Below, piece by piece: positions 23,808 through 32,197 of a stretch of 64,000 nt of DNA (the first letter of the stretch is position 1; the number at the start of each line of letters is the position of its first letter). A program made the translations under genes and the position numbers. The notes beneath the pieces were generated by a model. That model saw nothing but the letters and a program-made list of their open reading frames with translations, had not been told where the DNA came from and searched no databases. The DNA comes from Neolewinella lacunae (GTDB taxonomy: Bacteria; Bacteroidota; Bacteroidia; Chitinophagales; Saprospiraceae). Location of the stretch: the NCBI RefSeq assembly GCF_014349155.1, contig NZ_JACSIT010000152.1, positions 62,001 through 126,000 of the forward strand, read 5' to 3'.

Positions 23808-24974
23808 ATGCGTTCAATTTTACTCGTGTTGTGTTTTTCCTTGTTTGGCGGTGCGGCGGCCTTTGGGCAGTTGATTAATGAGTTTGAGCCTAATCCTTTT
23901 GGGGTTGACCCCATGTTGGTGTCCGTGGAATTAATCGGTACCCCCGGGACGACCTTTAGCGGAGTCCTGCTTGCATTGGAGAACGATCTGCCAAACATTG
24001 GAACGATTGATCGACTGGCAGCAGTCTCTGGAACATTTTCAGCAAATGGCCTTTTGGTGGTCGAAATTCCAGATCTTGAAAACCCTAGTTTTACATTTAT
24101 CCTTGCTTCAGAGGCTCCAGTCGTTGATACGGATCTTGATGTAGATAATGACGGCGTCATTGATGATCCCTCAGTGTTGGGGACTGTTTATGACGCTATT
24201 GGAATTCCCGATATTTCTTCTGATGTTCCAACTCTCTACGGCACTCAGTTAGGTGGAGTAGACTTCATGTCTTTGGATGTTCAAGAGCCTTACCTCATTT
24301 TTCGAGACCGAAACACCGGTGAACCTTATGCCGTATATGGTCCTGATGGTGGACCCTTTCAAATTATTGCAGTTGATGGAACAGAATATACTCAAGCTGA
24401 ATTTGCTCCAGATCCCGGAGTAACAACTTATGGAGCAGCAAACCCCACCAACGGCACCCTCCCAGTCTCTCTCGAGTCTTTAGTTGCCGAAGACATGGGT
24501 AAGTCCGTAAAAGTGAGCTGGACGACCGCCAATGAATCCGCCAACGAATACTTCGCCGTGGAGCGCAGCCAGGATGGCCGCCACTTCCGCGAAGTGGGTC
24601 GGGTGAGCGGTGCGGGCAACAGCACGAGCAGCATCAGCTACGCCTTCATGGACGAAGCGCCCCTGGCGGGCAGCAACTACTACCGCCTGCGGCAGACCGA
24701 CTTCGGGGGTACGCAGGAAGTCTTCGGCCCCGTAATGGTAAATATGGCCGGCCTCAGTGCCAAGGCTTACCCTAATCCCGTGCAGGATCGTCTGTTCGTC
24801 AGCGGCGCAGCGGCGGAGGCTACGGCTACGATCACGGACTTCAACGGCCGCATCCTCGCCCGCGTGAACAACCTGGGGGGGGGTATTGACGTCAGCACCC
24901 TGGCCACGGGCGCTTACCTGTTGCGGGTGGAAAGCCCGGCGGGTGCGGAAAACTTCCGTTTCGTGCGGCAGTAA
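23808..24974 (+). CDS. Secreted protein with T9SS sorting domain, mosaic composition
   Basis: The product is 388 residues from the ATG at 23808. A signal peptide (MRSILLVLCFSLFGGAAAFG) is followed by a domain of about 200 residues that begins LINEFEPNPFGVDPM and resembles a lamin-tail-like surface domain (weak). Then comes a fibronectin-like stretch (VKVSWTTANESANEYFAVE) and a T9SS type A sorting domain (AYPNPVQDRLFVSG to the C-terminal VRQ). T9SS exports such proteins through the outer membrane. Bases about 23880-24470 are clearly AT-richer and use different codons than the GC-rich 3' part, so the cargo domain may have been joined to a resident export tail. Confidence 0.87.
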   Translation: MRSILLVLCFSLFGGAAAFGQLINEFEPNPFGVDPMLVSVELIGTPGTTFSGVLLALENDLPNIGTIDRLAAVSGTFSANGLLVVEIPDLENPSFTFILASEAPVVDTDLDVDNDGVIDDPSVLGTVYDAIGIPDISSDVPTLYGTQLGGVDFMSLDVQEPYLIFRDRNTGEPYAVYGPDGGPFQIIAVDGTEYTQAEFAPDPGVTTYGAANPTNGTLPVSLESLVAEDMGKSVKVSWTTANESANEYFAVERSQDGRHFREVGRVSGAGNSTSSISYAFMDEAPLAGSNYYRLRQTDFGGTQEVFGPVMVNMAGLSAKAYPNPVQDRLFVSGAAAEATATITDFNGRILARVNNLGGGIDVSTLATGAYLLRVESPAGAENFRFVRQ

Positions 24975-25000
24975 GCTGGCTCCTTTTAGGCGCTTAAGCA

Positions 25001-25039
25001 ACGGCCAGCCATTTCCTCCAACGGGAAGTGGCTGGCCGT
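25001..25039 (+). terminator. Intrinsic terminator
   Basis: ACGGCCAGCCA pairs with TGGCTGGCCGT (11 bp) and is followed by TTTTGTTTT. It ends the T9SS protein transcript. Confidence 0.88.
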
Positions 25040-25049
25040 TTTGTTTTGA

Positions 25050-25095
25050 CCTCCCCTGCTTGCCCGTCCCTGGCCCGGCACCTGCGGCCGCGCCC
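25050..25095 (-). repeat. Dispersed repeat, copy 8
   Basis: Minus-strand core GGGCGCGGCCGCAGGTGC at 25078-25095, with a related tail (CAAGCAGGGGAGG) near 25050-25063. It lies directly after the terminator at 25001-25039. Confidence 0.8.
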
Positions 25096-25223
25096 TCCTC
25101 AAATCAGCAGCCCACCCGCGGGATAAAAAGGGAAGCGGGGAAAGCCCTACCTTGCGGCAACTGCCAAAACAAATTTGCTTGCGAACCGAGCGTCTGCGTC
25201 ACGAAGGGACTTTTGCCACGGAG

Positions 25224-28200
25224 ATGGCCCGCCTGAACGCCGCCCAGCGCGGTGCGGTGGAGCAGTTGGCGGGCCCCGTGCTGGTGCTGGCTGGCCCCGG
25301 AACGGGCAAAACCCACCTGCTGGCCGCGCGGATCGGGAACATCCTGCTGGAGACCGACACGGGGGCGCACAACATCCTTTGCCTCACCTTCACCGAAGCT
25401 GGCGTGAAGGCCATGCGGGAACGCCTCCTGCAATTCATCGGGCCGGAGGCGCACCGCGTGGCGATCTTCACCTTTCACGGTTTTTGCAGCAACGTCATTC
25501 AGCAAAACCTGCAGTACTTCGGTCGGCCCGGCCTGGAGCCGCTGGGGGAGCTGGAGCAGATCCGGATCGTCCGCAAGCTCCTTGATGCCCTGCCGACCAA
25601 CTCGCCGCTCAAGCAGGGCTACACCGCTGAGCACTTTTACGAGCCCCACCTACTGCACCTCTTCGCGGCCATCAAAGCCGAAAACTGGGACCTCGACCAT
25701 CTGGAGCAGGCCATTGACCGCTACCTGGCGGAGCTGCCCACTAAGGAAGGCTTTTACTACAAGCGCAAGTACCAGCAGTTTGCGGCCGGTGCGCCCCGCA
25801 CGGGGGAAATTGCCGAAGAAACCCTGCGCATGGAACGGCTGCGGGCCGGGGCCCAGCTCTTCCCCGCGTACCAGGATGCCCTCCGCCAGCAGCGGCGCTA
25901 CGACTACGGCGACATGATCGGCTGGGTCTTACGCGCCTTCCACGAACATCCCTTTTTGTTGCGTTCCTATCAGGAGCGTTACCAGTACCTCCTCATTGAT
26001 GAGTTTCAGGATACCAACGGTGCGCAAGACGAAATCATTCGCCTGCTGGCCGATTACTGGGAGCAGCCCAACGTCTTCATCGTGGGCGACGACGACCAGG
26101 CGATCTACGAATTCCAGGGCGCACGCCTGCGCTCGATGGTGGACTTTGCCCACCGCTACGCCGGCCTTAAGCTGGTGACGCTGACGGAAAATTACCGCAG
26201 CCGGCAGGGTATCCTGGATGCTGCTTCGGTCCTGATCCAGGCCAACACACGGCGCATCGGACGGGAGTTGCCGGAGCTGACCATTCATAAGCACCTGCGG
26301 GCGGCGGGTCCGGACCGGGAAGCGGAGGCTGCGCCGGTATCCATCCGTCTGTTTACCAACCAACGCCAGGAACTGGCGGGCCTTCTGGCGCAACTGCGGG
26401 GCTGGCGGGCGGCGGGGGTACCCTGGGGAGAGATGGCCGTGATCTACGCCCGCCACGGCCAAGCCAAAGGATTGCAGCACCTCCTCGAACGGGCGGGCAT
26501 CCCTTACCGCAGCAAACGCCGCCCCAATGTACTCGACGGGCAGCCCGTCCGGCAACTCCGCGAGCTGCTCACCTACCTCCAGGCCGAATACGAAAGGCCG
26601 GGCACCGGCGAACACCTGATTTACCGCCTGCTCCACTACCGCTGCTTCGGGACTGAAGCCCACGATCTGGCCAGGCTCAATCTGGCCCGCCTGGCCTGGA
26701 GGGAAGGAGCGGCGGGGGTACCCTCCTGGCGCAATTTTCTGCAAATGCCCAGCGCCTGGCCAGCAGATTTGCGCCATCCCGCGGCCGTGCGCAGGGTGGC
26801 CGATTGGCTCGAAGAAACGCTGGGCCACATCGGCAGCCTCACCCTTTCCGGGTTGGTGGAGATGGTTTTGAATGGCTCCGGACTCCTGGCCGCCGCTCTG
26901 CGTCACCCCAAACGGGCCGAGTGGGTGCAGCACTACGCTACCTTTACCGACTTCGTTTTAGGGGAGCTTACGCGGCGGCCGCGCCTGAGGCTCGACGGTT
27001 TGCTCGATACCCTCCAGCAAATGGACGACAACCGCATTGAACTCCCCATTCTCGCCCATTTGGACCAGGCCGACGCCGTACTACTCGTCACCGCCCACAG
27101 CGCCAAAGGCCTGGAGTTTGATAAAGTGTGGCTACTGGACTGCGCCGAAAACCAGTGGGGCAGCAGCGGGGGCGGCCGCAACCGGCAATTCAAGTTGCCC
27201 GATACCCTTACCTACAGCGGCGAGGAGAGCGAACTGGAAGCCCGCCGCCGGCTCTTCTTCGTAGCCATGACGCGGGCGAAGAGCGAGTTGGTGTTGTCCG
27301 TAGCCGAGCTCGACCAGCGCGATAAAGCACAGCAGCGCGTGGCGTTCATCGACGAATTGCTGGCGGGTACTGACCTTACCCTGGAAGAACAGCATATTGG
27401 TGCGGCGGATTTGGCAGCGCTCGCGGAAACCCAGTTGCAACCCAGCGACCTCACCCGCCTGCCGGGGCTGGAGCAGGCCGCGATTGCGGAGTTGCTCAAG
27501 GACTTCCGCCTCAGCGTCAGTGCCCTCTATACCTACCTGGACTGCCCGACGCGCTTCTACTACGAAAAGCTCCTGCGGGTGCCCGACCGGGAACGGGAAA
27601 AGACCCTGTACGGATCGGCCCTCCACGAAGCACTGGAAACCTACTTCAACCGGATGCGTAAGGATTCGGGCCTGGTTTTCCCCAGTCGCGAGGAATTGCT
27701 CTTTAATTTCGAGGACGCCCTGACGCGGCGGCGCGGTCTTTTTCCCGCCAGGAACTTCCAGCGGCGCCTGGAGCAAGGCCGCAAGGACCTGGGGCAGTAC
27801 TACGATGCTTACCGTGCGAGCTGGACCCACGAGGTGGAAGTGGAACTCACCATCCGCAACGTGGAAGTGGACGGTATTCCGCTGGTGGGGACGATTGACC
27901 GGGTGGACATTCGCTCGGATGCCTTCGTACGCCTGATCGACTACAAGGCCAGCGCTTCGGGAAGTAAGGCGGCCCTGACGAAATTGCGTCCGCCCACCCC
28001 CGCCAACCCCCACGGTGGCAGCTACTGGCGGCAGCTCACTTTCTATAAACTGCTCTACGATGCGCGGCCGGGCAACTACCGCCGGGTTAAAGACGCGGCC
28101 ATCAGTTTCCTGTTGCCCAATGCCCACGGCGAGCAGCCGGAGTTGGACATCGGCATCCAGCGCCAAGACACCGATGCCCTGCGCACCATTCTCCAGAGGG

Positions 28201-28334
28201 CTTGGGAGGGCATCCAGGCCCAGGAGTTTACGGGTTGCGGGAAGGCCGACTGCGCCTGGTGCCGCTTCGTGGAAGACTTCCGGGAACCCGTGCCGCCCGG
28301 CCAGGAGGAAGACGAACTCGATGACCGCAATTGA
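25224..28334 (+). CDS. UvrD-like helicase fused to a PD-(D/E)XK nuclease with Fe-S cysteines
   Basis: The product is 1036 residues from the ATG at 25224 (an ATG at 25152 is possible but precedes a promoter-like TACCTTGC). It is a superfamily 1A helicase: Walker A GPGTGKT (residues 24-30), LLIDEFQDTN (about 256-265), and motif VI FFVAMTRAKSELVLS. The C-terminal third is a nuclease: GSALHEALE, VGTIDRVDI and DYKAS. One Cys before it (YLDCPTRFYYEKLL) and three after it (GCGKADCAWC) form the pattern of the AddB/Cas4-type iron-sulfur cluster. It would process DNA ends in recombination or repair. AddA and AddB functions seem to be merged in one chain. Confidence 0.9.
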   Translation: MARLNAAQRGAVEQLAGPVLVLAGPGTGKTHLLAARIGNILLETDTGAHNILCLTFTEAGVKAMRERLLQFIGPEAHRVAIFTFHGFCSNVIQQNLQYFGRPGLEPLGELEQIRIVRKLLDALPTNSPLKQGYTAEHFYEPHLLHLFAAIKAENWDLDHLEQAIDRYLAELPTKEGFYYKRKYQQFAAGAPRTGEIAEETLRMERLRAGAQLFPAYQDALRQQRRYDYGDMIGWVLRAFHEHPFLLRSYQERYQYLLIDEFQDTNGAQDEIIRLLADYWEQPNVFIVGDDDQAIYEFQGARLRSMVDFAHRYAGLKLVTLTENYRSRQGILDAASVLIQANTRRIGRELPELTIHKHLRAAGPDREAEAAPVSIRLFTNQRQELAGLLAQLRGWRAAGVPWGEMAVIYARHGQAKGLQHLLERAGIPYRSKRRPNVLDGQPVRQLRELLTYLQAEYERPGTGEHLIYRLLHYRCFGTEAHDLARLNLARLAWREGAAGVPSWRNFLQMPSAWPADLRHPAAVRRVADWLEETLGHIGSLTLSGLVEMVLNGSGLLAAALRHPKRAEWVQHYATFTDFVLGELTRRPRLRLDGLLDTLQQMDDNRIELPILAHLDQADAVLLVTAHSAKGLEFDKVWLLDCAENQWGSSGGGRNRQFKLPDTLTYSGEESELEARRRLFFVAMTRAKSELVLSVAELDQRDKAQQRVAFIDELLAGTDLTLEEQHIGAADLAALAETQLQPSDLTRLPGLEQAAIAELLKDFRLSVSALYTYLDCPTRFYYEKLLRVPDREREKTLYGSALHEALETYFNRMRKDSGLVFPSREELLFNFEDALTRRRGLFPARNFQRRLEQGRKDLGQYYDAYRASWTHEVEVELTIRNVEVDGIPLVGTIDRVDIRSDAFVRLIDYKASASGSKAALTKLRPPTPANPHGGSYWRQLTFYKLLYDARPGNYRRVKDAAISFLLPNAHGEQPELDIGIQRQDTDALRTILQRAWEGIQAQEFTGCGKADCAWCRFVEDFREPVPPGQEEDELDDRN

Positions 28335-28395
28335 GTTGGGAGCGCCCAAGGGCACCCGCCCGCCCCCCCCCGAATGCCAGCCAAAAACCAACGCA

Positions 28396-28432
28396 AAAAG
28401 CCCTTTCCCAACGCAAGTGGGGAAAGGGCTTT
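28396..28432. terminator. Intrinsic terminator between convergent genes
   Basis: AAAGCCCTTTCCC pairs with GGGAAAGGGCTTT (13 bp). A-rich sequence before and T after the stem allow use on both strands, for the helicase gene and rpmH. Confidence 0.8.
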
Positions 28433-28480
28433 GCGAACCTAACAACCTTCCGGGAGGGAGCCTGCCCGGGGGAAGGTAGC

Positions 28481-28636
28481 TTACTTCTTGTGCGTGGTGT
28501 CGCTTACCGTCAGCTTGTAACGGCCTTTGGCACGGCGGCGGGCCAGTACTTTGCGGCCGTTCTTGGTGCTCATGCGACTGCGGAAACCGTGCTTGTTAAC
28601 ACGGCGGCGCTTGGAGGGTTGGAACGTTCTTTTCAT
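28481..28636 (-). CDS. rpmH: 50S ribosomal protein L34
   Basis: The product is 51 residues, [17 protein letters not shown] onwards, with the fully conserved L34 sequence [23 protein letters not shown]34 is a basic protein of the large ribosomal subunit. The C-terminal [12 protein letters not shown] is a typical Bacteroidota tail. It is preceded by a consensus promoter (TACCTTTG). In many bacteria rpmH is next to dnaA or rnpA; here it is flanked by a helicase and a secreted protease, so the standard order is not kept. Confidence 0.97.
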   Translation of the reverse strand: MKRTFQPSKRRRVNKHGFRSRMSTKNGRKVLARRRAKGRYKLTVSDTTHKK

Positions 28637-28691
28637 CGCGTTATTCGTTTGATACGGTGGCGGAGCCAGCCGGAAGATTTGTAAGGGAGCG

Positions 28692-28722
28692 CAAAGGTAA
28701 GGCTTTGTAATGTATCCTACAA
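28692..28722 (-). promoter_or_regulatory. Promoter of rpmH
   Basis: Minus strand TTG (28720-28722), 20 bases, TACCTTTG (28692-28699), about 55 bases before the rpmH start. Confidence 0.7.
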
Positions 28723-28786
28723 AGACTAGAAACAATTATTTACACTACCGGGAAAGCACTTACTTTTATGACCTTGTGAGATATAA

Positions 28787-31700
28787 ATGACTAGTATGAA
28801 TCGCTTTTCCCGCTTTTTTGGACTGTTAATCGCCGTCTTTTGCTCTGCCGTTGCACTGGCGCAGTACGACCTTTCTCCCGGGGCGCTGGAGAAAGTCCCC
28901 ACCCTGGAGATGCCCAGCCAGGACAACGCTGCGCTGCTGGCCGCAGAACAAGCGGCCACCCGACCGGGCCGGCCACTGACCTTCGCCGTAACCCTGCCGC
29001 AAAAAATCCGGCCCGGCACCCACGGCGCCTGGCACCGGGAAGGCCCGCTATCCATCTGGCGGCTCCGCATCGTCAGTCCATCGGCCAAAACGCTCAACCT
29101 CGGCTTCTCGGAGTACCAACTGCCCGCCGGTGCCGAGCTCTACCTGCTCAGTCCAACCGAAAAGCTCGGCCCCTTCACGCCCGCCGATAACGAAGAACAC
29201 AACCAGTTCTGGAGCCCGCTGCTGAAAGGCGATGAACTGATGATTGAACTGCGGGTACCCACGCCGCAAAAGGACCTCGTTCAACTCTACCTGACCAGCG
29301 TAAACCACGACTTTCTGGACGTCACCAAGTCCCTCTCCGGTTCATGTAATCTCGACGTTATCTGTGACCAGGACGACGGCTGGGCCATCGTCAATGGCTA
29401 CCGCGACATCATCCGCAGCGTCGGGGCGTACACCCTCAACGGCGTCAATACCTGTACGGGTTTCCTGGTCAATAACGTCAACCAGGACGGTACGCCCTTT
29501 TTCATGACGGCCAACCACTGCGGCGTACGCACGGGCTCGGCCCCTTCCCTGGTGGCTTACTGGAATTACGAAAACAGCACCTGCCGCCCCGTCGGTAGCG
29601 GGGCCAGTGGTGGACAGGGCAACGGGTCGCGGGCCGTTTTCAACAGCGGTGCCATTCACCTGGCCAGCTACGCGCCCTCCGACGTAACAATCACCCTGCT
29701 CGACGACGCCGTCAACCCCGCTGCCAACGCCTTCTTCGCGGGCTGGTCTGCCGAAGCCCCCGTGCCTTCTGACACGGTCATTGCCATCCACCATCCCGGA
29801 GTGCAGGAGAAAAGAATCTCTTTCAGCTTCAACCAGACTTACCGCACCAACAACGGCGGGGGGACGCCCAACCCGGCGGGGAATTTGCTGGAGGTCCCCG
29901 ACTGGTCCATCGGCACCACCGAGGGTGGTTCTTCCGGCTCTCCTTTATTCGATACCCGCAAGCGCGTCCGTGGCCAACTCTTCGGCGGAAACGCGGCCTG
30001 CGGCAACGATGAATACGACGTTTACGGCTACTTTCACGTCAGCTGGACGGGCGGGGGAACTCCCCAGACGCGCCTGATGGACTGGCTGGATCCCTGCGGT
30101 ACGGGCAGTTTGACCATCGACGGATTTGACTCGGCGAGCCTGCCCACTACCCTGACGGCCGTCAGCAACTGCGTTACGGCCTGCAACAGCCTTGGCATCA
30201 GCATTCCCTTCCAGCTTGGCAGCGGTTTCCCTGCCAACACCCCCTTGACCATCACCAGCGTCAGCCCGGGCATCAACCCCACGCTTTCGGCTACCAGCGC
30301 GGGTGGCGGACAGACCGTCAACCTCCTCCTGGCCGGCAACCCGGCGATTGCCACGGGCACGTACACCGTGGTGGTAAGGGCCGGCTCCGGCAACAACTCC
30401 GATGCCATCACTTTTACACTCAACCTGGTAGCCGGCCAGGCCGCCGCTCCCTCGGCCAACGTCCCCGCCGACGCCGCCACTGAAGTAGCGCCGAACACGG
30501 ACCTGAGCTGGAACGCCGTAACGGAGGCCCTCTCCTATGACGTAGATTTCTCGGAGGGCCCCGGTTTTACCAGCATCGTAACCAGCGGGAGGGGCTTGAC
30601 AGCACTCAACTTCGACCTCAACGAAGTCCTGCAGCCCAACACCACTTACTACTGGCGCGTCCGTTCCATTAGCACCTGCGGCCCCGGCGACTGGGCGGTG
30701 TACAGTTTTACTACCTCCAACCAGGCTTGTGGCGGCCAGGGTGCCTCCCAACTGCCCATCAGTATTTCTGCCAACGGCACGCCCGAAGTTATTGCCACCG
30801 TCAACGTAGGCATCGAATTACCGATTTCGGCCATGGAAGTTGCTTTAGATATTGACCATAGTTTCATCGGAGACCTGGACGCTGACCTGGTTGCGCCCAA
30901 CGGCACGGTCATTCGGCTTTTCAACGCCATTGGTGGTGGGAACTGCGGAGGCAACAACCTTTCCGTCGTCTTTACCGACGCGGCCGTGCTGACCGCCGCT
31001 GATTTTGTGGGCACCTGCACCGCTGACCCGGTGGCCACCGCAGGAACTTTCCAGCCAGCGCAGTCTTTTGCCGCCTTTGCAGATCAAAGCAGCCTCGGGG
31101 AATGGCGATTGGTGTTGCGCGATAACGCGAACTTTGACGGAGGAAACGTCACCCGTTTTGAGATCCTCTTTTGCGGCTCGGGCGGCGAGATCCGGGATTA
31201 CAGTGTAAACTCCAGCACCACGGCCATCGAGGCGTGTACGGAAGAGTCTACCACCCTCCAATTCCAACTGGGCAGCAGTTTCACCTCCGCCGTGACCGTT
31301 GTGGCGGCCACGGAATTACAAACCATTACCCAATTCTCCACGGCCTATGACGAAGCGACCCGGACCCTGAGCCTGATGTTTGCCGACTGGGGTTTTCTTT
31401 CGCCCGGCACCTACACCATTACCTTTACCCTGACCGCGCCCGATGGCACCACCCGGATGGTCAACTTCCCCCTGACCATCGTCCGGTCACTGGAAGCAGT
31501 GGCCTTGACGAGTCCTGAACCGGATGCGGAAGTGCAGTTTGGCGACGTGGTTTTCAACTGGGACCGTACGGCGGGTGCCACCAGCTATACCCTGCAATAC
31601 ACTACGGTGGAAGACTTCTCGACCATTGACTTTGCGCAGGAGACTACCAACCGCCTGCTTACCCTGGGGGATCTGCCTTCGGGTCAGGTGATCTTCTGGC

Positions 31701-32038
31701 GGGTCATTGCCAATGGTCCTTGCGGCAGCCAGATCAGCGAGGTGCGCATGCTGACGATCCGGCCCGTCGGGGTACAGGACTTTGGTGGTGGCCGCAGCGT
31801 ATCGGTCTATCCCAATCCCGTGCGTGGCTTCCTGACGGTGGAGGCCAAAGGAGCGTGGACGGGGGGCATCAATGCCCTCCTGTTTGACGTGGCTGGCCGG
31901 CAGCTCGGCATTTACCGCTTTGCCGGCGGTGGCAGCCAAGACCTGATCGACCTGAGTGGCCTCAGCGCCGGCGTTTACTTCCTGCGCATGGAAGGAGCTG
32001 GCGAGCGCCATACCGAGCGGATCGTCGTGTTGCCGTAG
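28787..32038 (+). CDS. Large secreted trypsin-like serine protease with T9SS sorting domain
   Basis: The product is 1083 residues (alternative start 28796). After a signal peptide ending AVALAQ comes a beta-rich prodomain, then a trypsin-fold domain like lysyl endopeptidases: His in FFMTANHCG, Asp in DVTITLLDD, and Ser in TTEGGSSGSPLF. Then follow a fibronectin-type stretch (TDLSWNAVTEALSYDVDFSE), a proprotein-convertase P-domain (DIDHSFIGDLDADLVAPNG to SLGEWRLVLRDNANFDGG), a second fibronectin-like stretch (VFNWDRTAGATSYTLQY), and a T9SS type A tail (VYPNPVRGFLTVE, GVYFLRM). It is probably released or bound at the cell surface. A composite repeat/terminator follows at 32057. Confidence 0.9.
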   Translation: MTSMNRFSRFFGLLIAVFCSAVALAQYDLSPGALEKVPTLEMPSQDNAALLAAEQAATRPGRPLTFAVTLPQKIRPGTHGAWHREGPLSIWRLRIVSPSAKTLNLGFSEYQLPAGAELYLLSPTEKLGPFTPADNEEHNQFWSPLLKGDELMIELRVPTPQKDLVQLYLTSVNHDFLDVTKSLSGSCNLDVICDQDDGWAIVNGYRDIIRSVGAYTLNGVNTCTGFLVNNVNQDGTPFFMTANHCGVRTGSAPSLVAYWNYENSTCRPVGSGASGGQGNGSRAVFNSGAIHLASYAPSDVTITLLDDAVNPAANAFFAGWSAEAPVPSDTVIAIHHPGVQEKRISFSFNQTYRTNNGGGTPNPAGNLLEVPDWSIGTTEGGSSGSPLFDTRKRVRGQLFGGNAACGNDEYDVYGYFHVSWTGGGTPQTRLMDWLDPCGTGSLTIDGFDSASLPTTLTAVSNCVTACNSLGISIPFQLGSGFPANTPLTITSVSPGINPTLSATSAGGGQTVNLLLAGNPAIATGTYTVVVRAGSGNNSDAITFTLNLVAGQAAAPSANVPADAATEVAPNTDLSWNAVTEALSYDVDFSEGPGFTSIVTSGRGLTALNFDLNEVLQPNTTYYWRVRSISTCGPGDWAVYSFTTSNQACGGQGASQLPISISANGTPEVIATVNVGIELPISAMEVALDIDHSFIGDLDADLVAPNGTVIRLFNAIGGGNCGGNNLSVVFTDAAVLTAADFVGTCTADPVATAGTFQPAQSFAAFADQSSLGEWRLVLRDNANFDGGNVTRFEILFCGSGGEIRDYSVNSSTTAIEACTEESTTLQFQLGSSFTSAVTVVAATELQTITQFSTAYDEATRTLSLMFADWGFLSPGTYTITFTLTAPDGTTRMVNFPLTIVRSLEAVALTSPEPDAEVQFGDVVFNWDRTAGATSYTLQYTTVEDFSTIDFAQETTNRLLTLGDLPSGQVIFWRVIANGPCGSQISEVRMLTIRPVGVQDFGGGRSVSVYPNPVRGFLTVEAKGAWTGGINALLFDVAGRQLGIYRFAGGGSQDLIDLSGLSAGVYFLRMEGAGERHTERIVVLP

Positions 32039-32056
32039 CGAACGCTTTCGGTTTTT

Positions 32057-32161
32057 GGGCGCGGACGCAGGTGCCGGGCCCGCGTGAAGGAGCAGGGGAG
32101 GTCAACACTACAGACCTCCCCTGCTTTATTTTGGCTCCACCTTGCACCTGCGCCCGCGCCC
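32057..32161. repeat. Inverted pair of dispersed repeats (copies 9 and 10) enclosing a terminator
   Basis: Core GGGCGCGGACGCAGGTGC (32057-32074) and, inverted, GCACCTGCGCCCGCGCCC (32144-32161) flank a stem AGCAGGGGAGGT / ACCTCCCCTGCT (32091-32102 and 32114-32125). The tails of both copies form the stem, so the whole 105 bp is one large palindrome. Confidence 0.85.
32091..32132 (+). terminator. Terminator made from the repeat tails
   Basis: A 12-bp stem, AGCAGGGGAGGT with ACCTCCCCTGCT, is followed by TTATTTT. It would end the serine protease transcript. Confidence 0.8.
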
Positions 32162-32197
32162 GTTTTATTTTGTATTTACCACCTCAACTCCATCCCC

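Noticed and set aside
27132-28445. Long open frame on the minus strand
   Set aside because: It is antisense to the nuclease half of the helicase-nuclease, which is the real gene.
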